Shown here: one piece after another, positions 37,855 through 46,022 of the stretch
Numbering within the stretch: position 1 is the stretch's first letter
Layout: each line of letters starts with the position of its first letter
NCBI RefSeq assembly: GCF_020866925.1
Contig: NZ_JAJGAK010000001.1
Span: forward strand, 1,780,189 to 1,844,188
Length of the DNA: 64,000 nt
Source of the DNA: Noviluteimonas lactosilytica
GTDB taxonomy: Bacteria; Pseudomonadota; Gammaproteobacteria; Xanthomonadales; Xanthomonadaceae
Direction of reading: 5' to 3'
Translations under genes and position numbers: made by a program
The notes under the pieces: model-generated
What the model saw: only the letters and a program-made list of their open reading frames with translations
Database searches by the model: none
Told to the model about the DNA's origin: nothing

Positions 37855-40254
37855 ATGCGCCTTTCCGTCGCGCTCCTCCTGGCCCTCGCGCCGCAAGCCT
37901 TCGCACAGCAGCCCGCCACGGAACCGGCGCCGAGCGATCCGAACGCGCCGATCACGCTCGCGCAGGCGATGGCCGATCCCGACTGGATCGGCACGCCGAT
38001 CGAAGCGGCGTGGTGGTCGTGGGACGGCCGGCGCGCTTACACACAGCGCAAGCGCCGCGGCGCGACCATCCGCGACACGTGGGTGCAGCCGATCGCGGGC
38101 GGCACCGCGGCGGCGCTGGACGGCGCGGCGCTGGGCGACATCGACGCGGCCGATCCGGTGTTCGACGCACAACGCACGCGCATGGCCTTCGTGCGCAACG
38201 GCGACGTGTTCGTGCGCGACCTGCGCAGCGGTGCGTTGCAGCAACTCACGCGCACCAACGACGACGAGTCGCAGCCGCAATGGGCGAACGACGGCGGCCT
38301 CGCATGGCGCGTCGGCAACGATTGGTATCGCTGGACCGCCGCGGGCGGCGTGCGCCAGGCCGCGTCCGCGCGCGCCGAGAAGGCGCCCGATGCGAAGCCC
38401 GCCGCCGACGATCTGCGCGATCGCCAGCTGCGCCTGATCGAAACGCTGCGCAACGATCGCGCGAAGCGCGAGGCCGCGCAGGCGCAGGACAAGGCGTGGC
38501 AGCGCAACGATCCGACGCGCGCGCCGGTGCCCGCGTATCTCGGCGACAGCGTCGAGATCGCCGACACCGCGATGTCGCCCGACGGCGCGTGGATGCTCGT
38601 CATCACCACGCCCAAGGGCGCGGACGCCGGCAAGGGCGGCAAGATGCCGAAGTACGTGACCGAATCGGGCCACGAGGAATTCGAGGACGTGCGCACGCGC
38701 GTGGGTCGCAACGATCCGATCGCGCAGACGCTGTGGCTGGTGAAAGTCGCCGACGGTTCGGTGAAGGAACTGAAGTACGACGTGCTGCCCGGCATCAAGG
38801 ACGACCCGCTCGCCGCGATGCGCAAGACCGCGAAGAAGCCCGCGCTCGAAGGCAACCGTCCGGTGCAGGTGCTGCTGTCGGGCGACAACAGCGGCACGTC
38901 CGCGATCCACTGGTCGAACGACGGCCGCCGCGCCGCGGCGATGATCCGCGCGATCGACAACAAGGATCGCTGGCTCGCCTCGATCGACCTCGCCAACGCG
39001 ACGCTGCAGCCGCGCCATCGCCTCACCGATCCGGCGTGGATCAACTGGACCTTCAACGACTTCGGCTTCGCGCCCGACGGTGCGTTGTGGTTCCTGTCGG
39101 AAGAGAGCGGCTTCTCGCACCTGTACGTGAGCGAAGGCAATGGTGCGCCGCGCGCGATCACCTCGGGCAAGTGGGAAGTCTCGCAGCCGAAGCTCGCCGC
39201 CGACGGCCGCCGCTTCACCTTCCTGTGCAACCGCGAATGGCCGGGCGACTACGAAGTCTGCGAAGTCGACCGCAACGGCGGCGCGGTGCGCGAGATCACC
39301 GCGCTCGACGGCGTCGAGGATTACGTCGTTTCGCCCGACGAAACGAAGCTGCTCGTGCGCCATTCCGACAGCTACGTTCCGCCGCAGCTCGCGGTGGTGA
39401 ACCGCAACGGCGAGGGCCTGGCCGAACTCACCGACACGCGCACGCCGGAATTCAGGGCGCGCACGTGGGTCGCGCCGGAATACGTGCAGGTGCCGTCGAA
39501 GCACGGTGCGGGCACGGTCTGGGGCAAGTATTACGGCCCGAAGAACCCCGAGCCGGGCAAGCAGTATCCGATCGTGATGTTCGTGCACGGCGCGGGTTAC
39601 CTGCAGAACGTCAGCGACCGCTATCCGAACTACTTCCGCGAGCAGATGTTCCACCAGCTGCTCGTCGATCGCGGCTACATCGTGCTCGACCTCGACTATC
39701 GCGGCTCGGAAGGCTACGGCCGCAAGTGGCGCACCGCGATCTACCGCAACATGGGCACGCCGGAACTGCAGGACTACCTCGACGGCCTCGACTGGCTCGT
39801 CGCGAACAAGCAGGGCGACCGCGCGCGCGCCGGCATGTACGGCGGCAGCTACGGCGGCTTCCTGACGTTCATGGCGCTGTTCAAGGAACCGGGCACGTTC
39901 AAGGCCGGCGCCGCGCTGCGCCCGGTGACCGACTGGTCGCAGTACAACCACGAGTACACGTCGAACATCCTCAACACACCGGAACTCGACCCCGAGGCCT
40001 ACAAGGTCTCCTCGCCGATCGAATTCGCCGATGGTTTGCAGGACCACCTGCTCATCGCGCACGGCATGATCGACGACAACGTGTTCTTCCGCGATTCGGT
40101 GGTGCTCTCGCAGCGCCTGATCGAACTGCGCAAGGACAAGTGGGAACTCGCGCCGTATCCGCTGGAGCGCCACGGCTTCACGCATCCGGACAGCTGGTAC
40201 GACGAGTACCGTCGCATCCTGGAGTTGTTCGACGAGAACGTCAGAGGTAAATGA
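37855..40254 (+). CDS. Periplasmic S9 family prolyl oligopeptidase
   Basis: This 799-residue exported serine peptidase has a signal peptide (RLSVALLLALAPQAFA, cut near residue 17), a seven-blade propeller (about 60-520) and a C-terminal alpha/beta hydrolase. The nucleophile is Ser665 in GMYGGSYGGF; Asp740 or 741 (HGMIDDN) and His773 (ERHGFTHP) complete the triad. It is like dipeptidyl aminopeptidases or acylaminoacyl peptidases. Such peptidases are abundant in proteolytic Xanthomonadaceae. It overlaps the next gene by 14 bases, convergently. Confidence 0.92.
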   Translation: MRLSVALLLALAPQAFAQQPATEPAPSDPNAPITLAQAMADPDWIGTPIEAAWWSWDGRRAYTQRKRRGATIRDTWVQPIAGGTAAALDGAALGDIDAADPVFDAQRTRMAFVRNGDVFVRDLRSGALQQLTRTNDDESQPQWANDGGLAWRVGNDWYRWTAAGGVRQAASARAEKAPDAKPAADDLRDRQLRLIETLRNDRAKREAAQAQDKAWQRNDPTRAPVPAYLGDSVEIADTAMSPDGAWMLVITTPKGADAGKGGKMPKYVTESGHEEFEDVRTRVGRNDPIAQTLWLVKVADGSVKELKYDVLPGIKDDPLAAMRKTAKKPALEGNRPVQVLLSGDNSGTSAIHWSNDGRRAAAMIRAIDNKDRWLASIDLANATLQPRHRLTDPAWINWTFNDFGFAPDGALWFLSEESGFSHLYVSEGNGAPRAITSGKWEVSQPKLAADGRRFTFLCNREWPGDYEVCEVDRNGGAVREITALDGVEDYVVSPDETKLLVRHSDSYVPPQLAVVNRNGEGLAELTDTRTPEFRARTWVAPEYVQVPSKHGAGTVWGKYYGPKNPEPGKQYPIVMFVHGAGYLQNVSDRYPNYFREQMFHQLLVDRGYIVLDLDYRGSEGYGRKWRTAIYRNMGTPELQDYLDGLDWLVANKQGDRARAGMYGGSYGGFLTFMALFKEPGTFKAGAALRPVTDWSQYNHEYTSNILNTPELDPEAYKVSSPIEFADGLQDHLLIAHGMIDDNVFFRDSVVLSQRLIELRKDKWELAPYPLERHGFTHPDSWYDEYRRILELFDENVRGK

Positions 40255-40900
40255 TTTCGAGCGTCGAGTTGCCGTCGATGGTGGTCGGTTGCGTGATCGA
40301 CATCGTGTCGCGGCTTTCGAGGTAGACCTCGACATGGAATTGCAGGCTCATGGTCGTCGCCACGACGACCGTCGAGCCGGTGCCTGCCGCCACGAACTTG
40401 CGCCCGTTGGAACTGGGCACCCTGGCCTGCGGCGTGAGATACAGGTTGGTGTCGGCTTGCCACGTCGCGAGGTCGTTGCTGAACAACAGTGAGCGCGCCG
40501 ACCCGTCCACCACGGGTTGGTAGTAGAAGCCGAATCCGTAGAACCCGATCGGATTTTGCGCCGCGGTCCAGCCCAACGCCAGGCAATGGCCGCACGAGGC
40601 CATCGCGGGATTCAACGTCTCGGAGCGATTGTCGAAGGCGCCAAGCGCGAACTGCGTCGGCGTGTCGCACGTGACCGACAACGTGCGGGAGTAAGTGTTG
40701 TAGTGCGCGAAGGAACTCTGGCTCAGGCTCGCGTAATCGATGCTACCCAGATCGATGTTCGGGTTGCCGATGTCCATCGAGCATGACGCCGCCGCGGTCA
40801 CGCTGCCCGAGACGTGCATCTCCGCGCTTTCCGGAAGTGCCCAGCCCGGCGCGCAGTACATCGCAAGGGCCACCGCTGTCGCTATCGGAATGCACTTCAT
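40241..40900 (-). CDS. DUF1120 protein, first of a divergent pair
   Basis: This 219-residue exported protein has a signal peptide (PIATAVALAMYCAPGWA) and a DUF1120 domain: SGSVTAAASCSMDIGNPNIDLGSIDY at the N-terminus and STLEIIYL at the end. DUF1120 proteins resemble fimbrial subunits (a cysteine-containing N-terminal strand, immunoglobulin-like body) but lack a known chaperone-usher operon here. It is divergent from a second DUF1120 gene 0.5 kb away. The role is unknown, possibly a secreted or surface protein. Confidence 0.82.
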   Translation of the reverse strand: MKCIPIATAVALAMYCAPGWALPESAEMHVSGSVTAAASCSMDIGNPNIDLGSIDYASLSQSSFAHYNTYSRTLSVTCDTPTQFALGAFDNRSETLNPAMASCGHCLALGWTAAQNPIGFYGFGFYYQPVVDGSARSLLFSNDLATWQADTNLYLTPQARVPSSNGRKFVAAGTGSTVVVATTMSLQFHVEVYLESRDTMSITQPTTIDGNSTLEIIYL

Positions 40901-41095
40901 GGCGCCGGATCTTTCGCAGATGAGTCCGGTGCATTCTTCGCCTATCGCGCGACGCTGCAACGCCGGGAGGTTCCGGCCTGCATCGAACCGATTCGAGCTC
41001 CGCTGCCCCTTGGTGCGAATCCCGCACGATGCGTTGACGTCGCGGCAACGCCGGTAGCGCCACCCTGCGCGCCTGCACCTCGCCGGATCGCCGTG

Positions 41096-41284
41096 ATGGA
41101 AAAACAACCGCATCGCAGGATCGAGAAGATCGCCGAGAACCGCTGGTTCCAGAACCAGCCGCGGATGGACGATCACGCCGAGCTCGGCACGTCCAAGGCC
41201 CTGGCGGAAGAGGACAACGCGCCGCCGAAGTTGTCGAAGGCGCCGCCGACGGCCCCGCAGCCCGGCGGACAGCAACGCATCTGA
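41096..41284 (+). CDS. Small hypothetical protein between the DUF1120 genes
   Basis: This possible 62-residue polar protein (HRRIEKIAENRWFQNQPRMDDHAEL then a proline-rich tail PPKLSKAPPTAPQPGG) has no signal peptide. GGA lies about 9 bases before the ATG; a GTG one codon earlier is equally possible. The low-complexity tail and the intergenic position call for caution. It is not recognised. Confidence 0.5.
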   Translation: MEKQPHRRIEKIAENRWFQNQPRMDDHAELGTSKALAEEDNAPPKLSKAPPTAPQPGGQQRI

Positions 41285-41396
41285 CGCGGGGCGCGGTCCG
41301 CTGATCGCGTGGACGATTCGACGCACGGCTTGCGCCGTGTGCACGCAAAGTGCCGCCGCATGTCGAACGCGCCATGCGGCGCCACAAGGATGCGCG

Positions 41397-42047
41397 ATGC
41401 GATTTCTTTTCGTTGTCTTGGCCGCGATGTCGGCCACGATCCCGCTCGCAAGCGCGGCACAGAACACCGGCGTCATCGCCATCGGCGGCACCGTCGTGCC
41501 CTCGTCGTGCACGCTGTTGGTGGATGCAGGCGGCGTCGACTTCGGCACCATTCCGCTGAGTGAGTTCAACGATGACGGCGGCACCGCCAAGCCCGCGCCG
41601 CGCGCGACGCAGATACGCGCCAATTGTTCGGGTCCGACATTGTTGTCGCTGATGATCCGCGACAACCGCCGCGACACGCTGACCGGTGTCCACTACGACG
41701 ACGCGGGCGCCTTCGGGATCGGCAAGGCCGACTCCGGTTCGCAACTCGGCTTCTACCGCATCACGCCGGCGGCCGAAGGGGTGGTGAACGGGGCTCCGGC
41801 GCCGATCCTGCGCAGCAGCGACCGGTCCTCGTGGATCGAAAGCAGCGCGGACTGGACGAAGCTGGATGTCGCGTCGGCGGACGGGTACGCGTATCTCTCG
41901 CCGGGCACGGGCGCCGGGCCCGCCGGCGTCATGAGCGCCATCCTCCCCCTCAACGTCGCGCTGACGATCGCGCCGCTGGCGACGTTGGACCTCACGAGGG
42001 AAATTGTGATCGACGGCAGCGCGACGATCGAATTGCTCTACCTCTGA
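41397..42047 (+). CDS. DUF1120 protein, second of a divergent pair
   Basis: This 216-residue exported protein has a signal peptide (FLFVVLAAMSATIPLASA) and a DUF1120 body: GTVVPSSCTLLVDAGGVDFGTIPL and the C-terminal STIELLYL motif as in its partner (STLEIIYL). AAGGA lies 6 bases before the ATG; starts further upstream are rejected because they precede the signal peptide. The pair probably arose by duplication. Confidence 0.82.
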   Translation: MRFLFVVLAAMSATIPLASAAQNTGVIAIGGTVVPSSCTLLVDAGGVDFGTIPLSEFNDDGGTAKPAPRATQIRANCSGPTLLSLMIRDNRRDTLTGVHYDDAGAFGIGKADSGSQLGFYRITPAAEGVVNGAPAPILRSSDRSSWIESSADWTKLDVASADGYAYLSPGTGAGPAGVMSAILPLNVALTIAPLATLDLTREIVIDGSATIELLYL

Positions 42048-42072
42048 CCCACTCCTCGCCGCGGTGTGGCGC

Positions 42073-42078
42073 TAAGCT
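42073..42078 (+). promoter_or_regulatory. Possible -10 for a near-leaderless transcript
   Basis: TAAGCT in GGCGCTAAGCTCG lies 7 bases before the ATG at 42086. The same sequence and spacing occur before the SixA gene (54714) and, slightly changed, before 59662. Confidence 0.35.
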
Positions 42079-42085
42079 CGGCCCC

Positions 42086-42682
42086 ATGAAGCGCCGCGAC
42101 TCGACGCCCGAAGTCCCGATTCCCGAAACGCATGCCGCCCAGCAGGTCGCCTACGCGTGGCAGATCGCCGCGCGCGACCTGCGCTTCACGCATCCCGAAT
42201 TGCATGCGCAGATGACCGACAAGGTGCGCAAGCTGCTCGATGCGCAGGTGCTGGACGATCCGGCGATCGAGATACAGAAGCTGCAAGCCGAGCACACCGC
42301 GACCGCCTTGGTCTCCGAAGGTCTGCGCCGTGAACTCGACGAGCTGCGCCAGGCGCTCGCCGATGCGGTGCCCGGCATCGACGCGAAGGTGCCCGCCGCG
42401 GAAGCCGCGCGCCTGCGCATGCGCCAGTTGATCGACGCCGGTTCGCGCGGCAGCGGCCTGCCCGCGCCGGCGCACAAGCGCGGCGCCGATCCCGCCGAAC
42501 TCGCGCCATCGCGCGACGTTTTGCAGGCCGTCGCCGACGGCACGCGCAACTTCACCCGCGAAGAACGCGAGTGGTGCGTGGGCGAAGCGATGGTGCTGAC
42601 CGGGTTCCTCAAGACCCCCGTGCAGCTGATCGAAGAAGGCGAGCCTGCCCTGGCGAAGATCCTCCTCGACGCTCAGGCCTGA
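42086..42682 (+). CDS. Hypothetical helical protein
   Basis: This 198-residue cytoplasmic protein is not recognised. It is charged and mostly helical, with a likely coiled stretch around residues 58-95 (QKLQAEHTATALVSEGLRRELDELRQ). The start at MKRRDS lies just after a TAAGCT element. The C-terminal part (TREEREWCVGEAMVLTGFLKTPVQLIEEGEPAL) looks conserved-like. It ends 3 bases before the convergent lipoprotein gene. Confidence 0.75.
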   Translation: MKRRDSTPEVPIPETHAAQQVAYAWQIAARDLRFTHPELHAQMTDKVRKLLDAQVLDDPAIEIQKLQAEHTATALVSEGLRRELDELRQALADAVPGIDAKVPAAEAARLRMRQLIDAGSRGSGLPAPAHKRGADPAELAPSRDVLQAVADGTRNFTREEREWCVGEAMVLTGFLKTPVQLIEEGEPALAKILLDAQA

Positions 42683-42685
42683 GCC

Positions 42686-43048
42686 TCAACCGCAGTTGAC
42701 GTCGACCACCATGTCGTTGCCGTCGAGGATGATGTTCAGGCGATCGCCGCGGTAATCCATCGTGACCGGTTGATTCGGACGAATGACGCGCACGGTCGCG
42801 GCGCCCGCGGCGGTGCGTGCCTGTTCGGAGAACGCGTCGCTGATCTTCTGGCCTTCGAACTTTTCCGCCGGGTCGACGTTGCAGGTGACTTCGAGATGCC
42901 CTTCGGTCGTCGACGTGTCCGCCGAGGCGGACGACCCTTCGGCGGCCGCGGTTTCCGACGTCGCGGCGTCTGCGTCCGAGGACGGCGTCGAAGTGCAGGC
43001 GGCGAGCGCGAGCGACGTGCACAGTGCGAGGGCGATGCGGGTCTTCAC
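42686..43048 (-). CDS. Peptidase inhibitor I78 family lipoprotein
   Basis: This 120-residue lipoprotein (lipobox LAACTS, Cys18) has a Ser/Ala/Thr-rich linker and a C-terminal domain matching the I78 elastase-inhibitor family (VRVIRPNQPVTMDYRGDRLNIILD). I78 inhibitors may protect the envelope from the cell's own or foreign serine peptidases. It lies next to the M61 peptidase, with which it diverges. The family match is good; inhibition is inferred. Confidence 0.85.
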   Translation of the reverse strand: MKTRIALALCTSLALAACTSTPSSDADAATSETAAAEGSSASADTSTTEGHLEVTCNVDPAEKFEGQKISDAFSEQARTAAGAATVRVIRPNQPVTMDYRGDRLNIILDGNDMVVDVNCG

Positions 43049-43187
43049 GGCAGACTCCTGACCGGTGGGGAAGCCGCAAAGTACACCCGACCATGCCGAA
43101 TGGCATAGGTCCGTTCGTCAACGATTCCGCAGGATGGGGCGTTTGCGCCTTTTCGCTTCCGTTGCGTTCACGACTCCAGGACACCGC

Positions 43188-45110
43188 ATGCCCCGCCACA
43201 CCTTGCTCGCCCTCGCGCTGACCCTCGCGCTGCCCAGCCTCGCCATCTCATCCGTAGCCGTTGCCCAGACCTCGCCGCAGGCACCGGTCTACGCCGCCAG
43301 CACCACGCCGTACCCCGGCACGATCGCGCTCGAGGTCGATGCGACCAACCTGTCGCAACGCGTGTTCTCGGTGAAGCAGCGCATCCCGGTGTCCGCCGGC
43401 CCGGTGACGCTGCTGTTCCCGAAGTGGCTGCCCGGCAACCACGCCGACTACGGGCGCATCGACAAGGTCGCGGGCCTGGTGATCACCGCCAACGGCCAGA
43501 AAGTGGAATGGACGCGCGATCCGCTCGACGTGTACGCGTTCAACGTCGACGTGCCGCAGGGCGCATCGACGCTCGACGTCGCGTTCCAGTTCATCACGCC
43601 CACCGATCGCGAGCAGGGCCGCGTCGTCATGACGCCGAACATGCTCAACCTGCAATGGAACATGGTCGCGCTGTACCCGGCGGGTTACGCCGCGAGCGCG
43701 ATCACCTTCGCGCCGAGCGTGAAGCTGCCCGCCGGCTGGCAGGCCGCCACCGCGCTGGAAGTGCAGTCGAAGGCGGGCGACGTCGTGACCTACAAGCCGA
43801 TCGACTTCGACACGCTGGTCGATTCGCCGATGTTCGCGGGGCGTCACTTCAAGACGATCGACCTGTCGAACGGCAAGGGCAAGCCCGTGCGCCTCAACGT
43901 CGTCGCCGACGACGCCAAGTACCTCGAAGTGAAGCCCGACCACCTGCAGGCCCATCGCAACCTGGTCGAGCAGATGCGCAAGCTCTACGGCGCCGAACAC
44001 TACGACCATTACGACTTCCTGTTCGCGCTGAGCGGGCAGATGTCGGGCATCGGCCTGGAGCACCATCGCTCCAGCGAGAACGGCGTCGGCGTGAAGTACT
44101 TCACCTCGTGGGATCCGAAGAAGGGCAGCAGCGACCTGCTCGCGCACGAGTACAACCATTCGTGGGACGGCAAGTACCGCCGCGGCGCCGACCTCACCAC
44201 GCCGACCTTCAACACGCCGATGCAGGGCAGCCTGCTGTGGGTGTACGAAGGCCAGACGCAGTACTGGGGCAACGTGATCACCGCGCGCTCCGGCCTGCGC
44301 ACGTTCGAGACCTCGAAGGACGCGCTCGCGCTCGTCGCCGCGGCGTACAGCGAAAACCGCGCCGGCCTGTCGTGGCGCGCGCTGCAGGACACGACCAACG
44401 ATCCGATCATCGCCAAGCGCACGTCGAAGGCGTATCGCAGCTGGCAGCTGAGCGAGGACTACTACTCCGGCGGCCAGCTGATCTGGCTCGAAGTCGATGC
44501 GCGCCTGCGCGAGAAGTCGAACAACAAGGTGTCGCTCGACGATTTCGCGAAGAAGTTCTTCGGCGGCAACGACGGCGACTTCAAGGTGAACCCGTACACG
44601 TTCGACGACGTGGTCGCGACGTTGAACGGCCTCGTCGCCGACGACTGGCACACGTTCCTGCGCGATCGCCTCGACGGCAAGAAGGCGATCACCGGCGGCA
44701 TCGAAGCCGCGGGCTGGCGCCTGGTGTTCAAGGACAAGCCGAACGGTTACGCGAAGGCCGCGGCCTCCGAATACGGCGGCGGGGACGACTTCCTGTATTC
44801 GCTCGGCATCACCGTCGGCCGCGACGGCAGCATCTCCGACGTGCGCTGGGACAGCCCGGCGTTCAAGGCCGGTGTCGGTCCGGAGATGACGCCGGTCGCC
44901 GTCAACGGTCGCCAGTACAGCGGCGAAGTGATGGAAGACGCAATCACCGCGGCGAAGGCATCGAAGCAGCCGATCGAACTGTTGGTGAAGGAGTTCGACA
45001 CGTATCGCACGATCAAGCTGCCGTACTACGACGGGTTGCGTTACCCGCACCTGGAGCGGATCGAAGGTCGACCGGATCTGTTGTTCTCGATTTACGCGCC
45101 GAAGAAGTAA
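43188..45110 (+). CDS. M61 family peptidase (glycyl aminopeptidase-like)
   Basis: This 640-residue exported zinc peptidase has a signal peptide (LLALALTLALPSLA...) to about residue 27, an N-terminal beta domain, the catalytic HExxH motif (LLAHEYNHSWDGKY, His320, Glu321, His324), GLEHHRSS before it, and a C-terminal PDZ-like domain (about 535-625). It fits the M61 glycyl aminopeptidase family. It is probably periplasmic, with peptide turnover as the likely role. It is divergent from the I78 lipoprotein. Confidence 0.9.
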   Translation: MPRHTLLALALTLALPSLAISSVAVAQTSPQAPVYAASTTPYPGTIALEVDATNLSQRVFSVKQRIPVSAGPVTLLFPKWLPGNHADYGRIDKVAGLVITANGQKVEWTRDPLDVYAFNVDVPQGASTLDVAFQFITPTDREQGRVVMTPNMLNLQWNMVALYPAGYAASAITFAPSVKLPAGWQAATALEVQSKAGDVVTYKPIDFDTLVDSPMFAGRHFKTIDLSNGKGKPVRLNVVADDAKYLEVKPDHLQAHRNLVEQMRKLYGAEHYDHYDFLFALSGQMSGIGLEHHRSSENGVGVKYFTSWDPKKGSSDLLAHEYNHSWDGKYRRGADLTTPTFNTPMQGSLLWVYEGQTQYWGNVITARSGLRTFETSKDALALVAAAYSENRAGLSWRALQDTTNDPIIAKRTSKAYRSWQLSEDYYSGGQLIWLEVDARLREKSNNKVSLDDFAKKFFGGNDGDFKVNPYTFDDVVATLNGLVADDWHTFLRDRLDGKKAITGGIEAAGWRLVFKDKPNGYAKAAASEYGGGDDFLYSLGITVGRDGSISDVRWDSPAFKAGVGPEMTPVAVNGRQYSGEVMEDAITAAKASKQPIELLVKEFDTYRTIKLPYYDGLRYPHLERIEGRPDLLFSIYAPKK

Positions 45111-45159
45111 CCCACAGTTGCGTGTTGCGCGCGCCGCAACACGCGACTACCATCGCGCT

Positions 45160-45296
45160 GTCGCCACGAGCGACCAAGGACCCGACGAACCGGTTTGAGT
45201 TTGGTCTACCGCCCGAAAGGGTCCCACCCAGAGTGGGATAACCAAGAGTCCCCGGCCCGATCGACAGAAGCCCGCCTCCAGGCGGGCTTTCTGTTT
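45160..45296 (+). ncRNA. Candidate structured small RNA ending in an intrinsic terminator
   Basis: Downstream of the M61 gene, TACCAT (45148-45153) could be a -10, giving a start near 45160. The RNA could fold as a three-way junction: TTGGT (45201-45205) pairs with ACCAA (45241-45245), enclosing CCC-GAAA-GGG (45212-45221) and TCCCAC-CCAGA-GTGGGA (45222-45238). A strong terminator follows. No open frame on this strand and no known RNA family is recognised. It could instead be a long M61 3' end. Confidence 0.4.
45267..45296 (+). terminator. Intrinsic terminator after the structured RNA
   Basis: AAGCCCGCCT-CC-AGGCGGGCTT forms a 9- to 10-bp stem followed by TCTGTTTCT. It ends either the M61 message or the candidate RNA. 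Confidence 0.75.
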
Positions 45297-45311
45297 CTGG
45301 ACCAGCAGGAC

Positions 45312-45737
45312 CTAGGCCGGTGGGCGATGCGTTCTCCGCCCGTTTGCGGCGTTGACGATCAGCGTGGTCAGGCTGACTTTTCGCGCTCCTGCCTTGGCCT
45401 GCTTCGCATCGCCTCGCAGGTAGGCGCTTTCGATCTCCATCTCGACGAATGTCCCGCGGCGCCTGATGTTGAAGTAGACGAAGTACTCATCCGACCCGGC
45501 GACGGTCGGATCGCGCCACACGAAATAATTGTGGTGGCGCGTGAAGTAGCAGTTCCGGATTCCGGCGACGATTTCGGGCAACGCCAGGCTTTCGTTCCAG
45601 CGCACCGTGCAGAAGACACGGTGATCCTGCGGCCGTCTCGTGCAGTTGTAGTAGTGCTCGGGATTCGCGCCGGCGACTTTCGCCAGTGCCTGCGTGAAGC
45701 AATGGTGCGAGTAGACGACTCGCACCTTGACGGTCAT
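45312..45737 (-). CDS. Hypothetical protein with YSHHCFT opening
   Basis: This 141-residue protein is of unknown function. The core opens VRVVYSHHCFTQ, followed by HYYNCTRRPQDHRVFCTVRW and YFVYFNIRRRGTFVEMEIESAYL; clustered Cys and His may bind metal. No ribosome site is clear at ATG 45737. The frame stays open to an ATG at 45965, directly against the indolepyruvate gene's terminator, giving 217 residues; codon use there is also coding-like. Base composition is less GC-rich than nearby, so it may be acquired. Confidence 0.55.
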   Translation of the reverse strand: MTVKVRVVYSHHCFTQALAKVAGANPEHYYNCTRRPQDHRVFCTVRWNESLALPEIVAGIRNCYFTRHHNYFVWRDPTVAGSDEYFVYFNIRRRGTFVEMEIESAYLRGDAKQAKAGARKVSLTTLIVNAANGRRTHRPPA

Positions 45738-45966
45738 CGCTGCGCGCCCCGGCTTTCGCACCGTGCGAGCGACCGCGGGAATCGAATGATCCACGAACGA
45801 CGGTTGCACGTGGCTGACCGAGTAACAAACGCCGTCCTGCGAGTGGTCGGCCCAGTGGGGACCGGTGGCAAGCGTAGCCAAGGCTCGGTCTCCGTCGCGG
45901 TTCTCCCGAAGCTCCGCGATCCACCGATCCCGTTTCGTGACCTTCTCGGCCGGAACTCGAGGCATG

Positions 45967-45996
45967 AAAAAAGCCGCCCCGAAGGGCGGCTTTTTC
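45967..45996 (-). terminator. Intrinsic terminator of the indolepyruvate oxidoreductase gene
   Basis: On the minus strand AAAAAGCCGCCC-TTCG-GGGCGGCTTTTTT gives a 12-bp stem with a UUCG loop and T-run, 27 bases after the stop. It could work in both directions. Confidence 0.9.
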
Positions 45997-46022
45997 TCCT
46001 GCGACGATCAGGCTTGCGCCGA

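Noticed and set aside
45201-45245. Hammerhead ribozyme or known riboswitch at the structured RNA
   Set aside because: The conserved core sequences of hammerhead, TPP, SAM, FMN, glycine and cyclic-di-GMP elements are absent.
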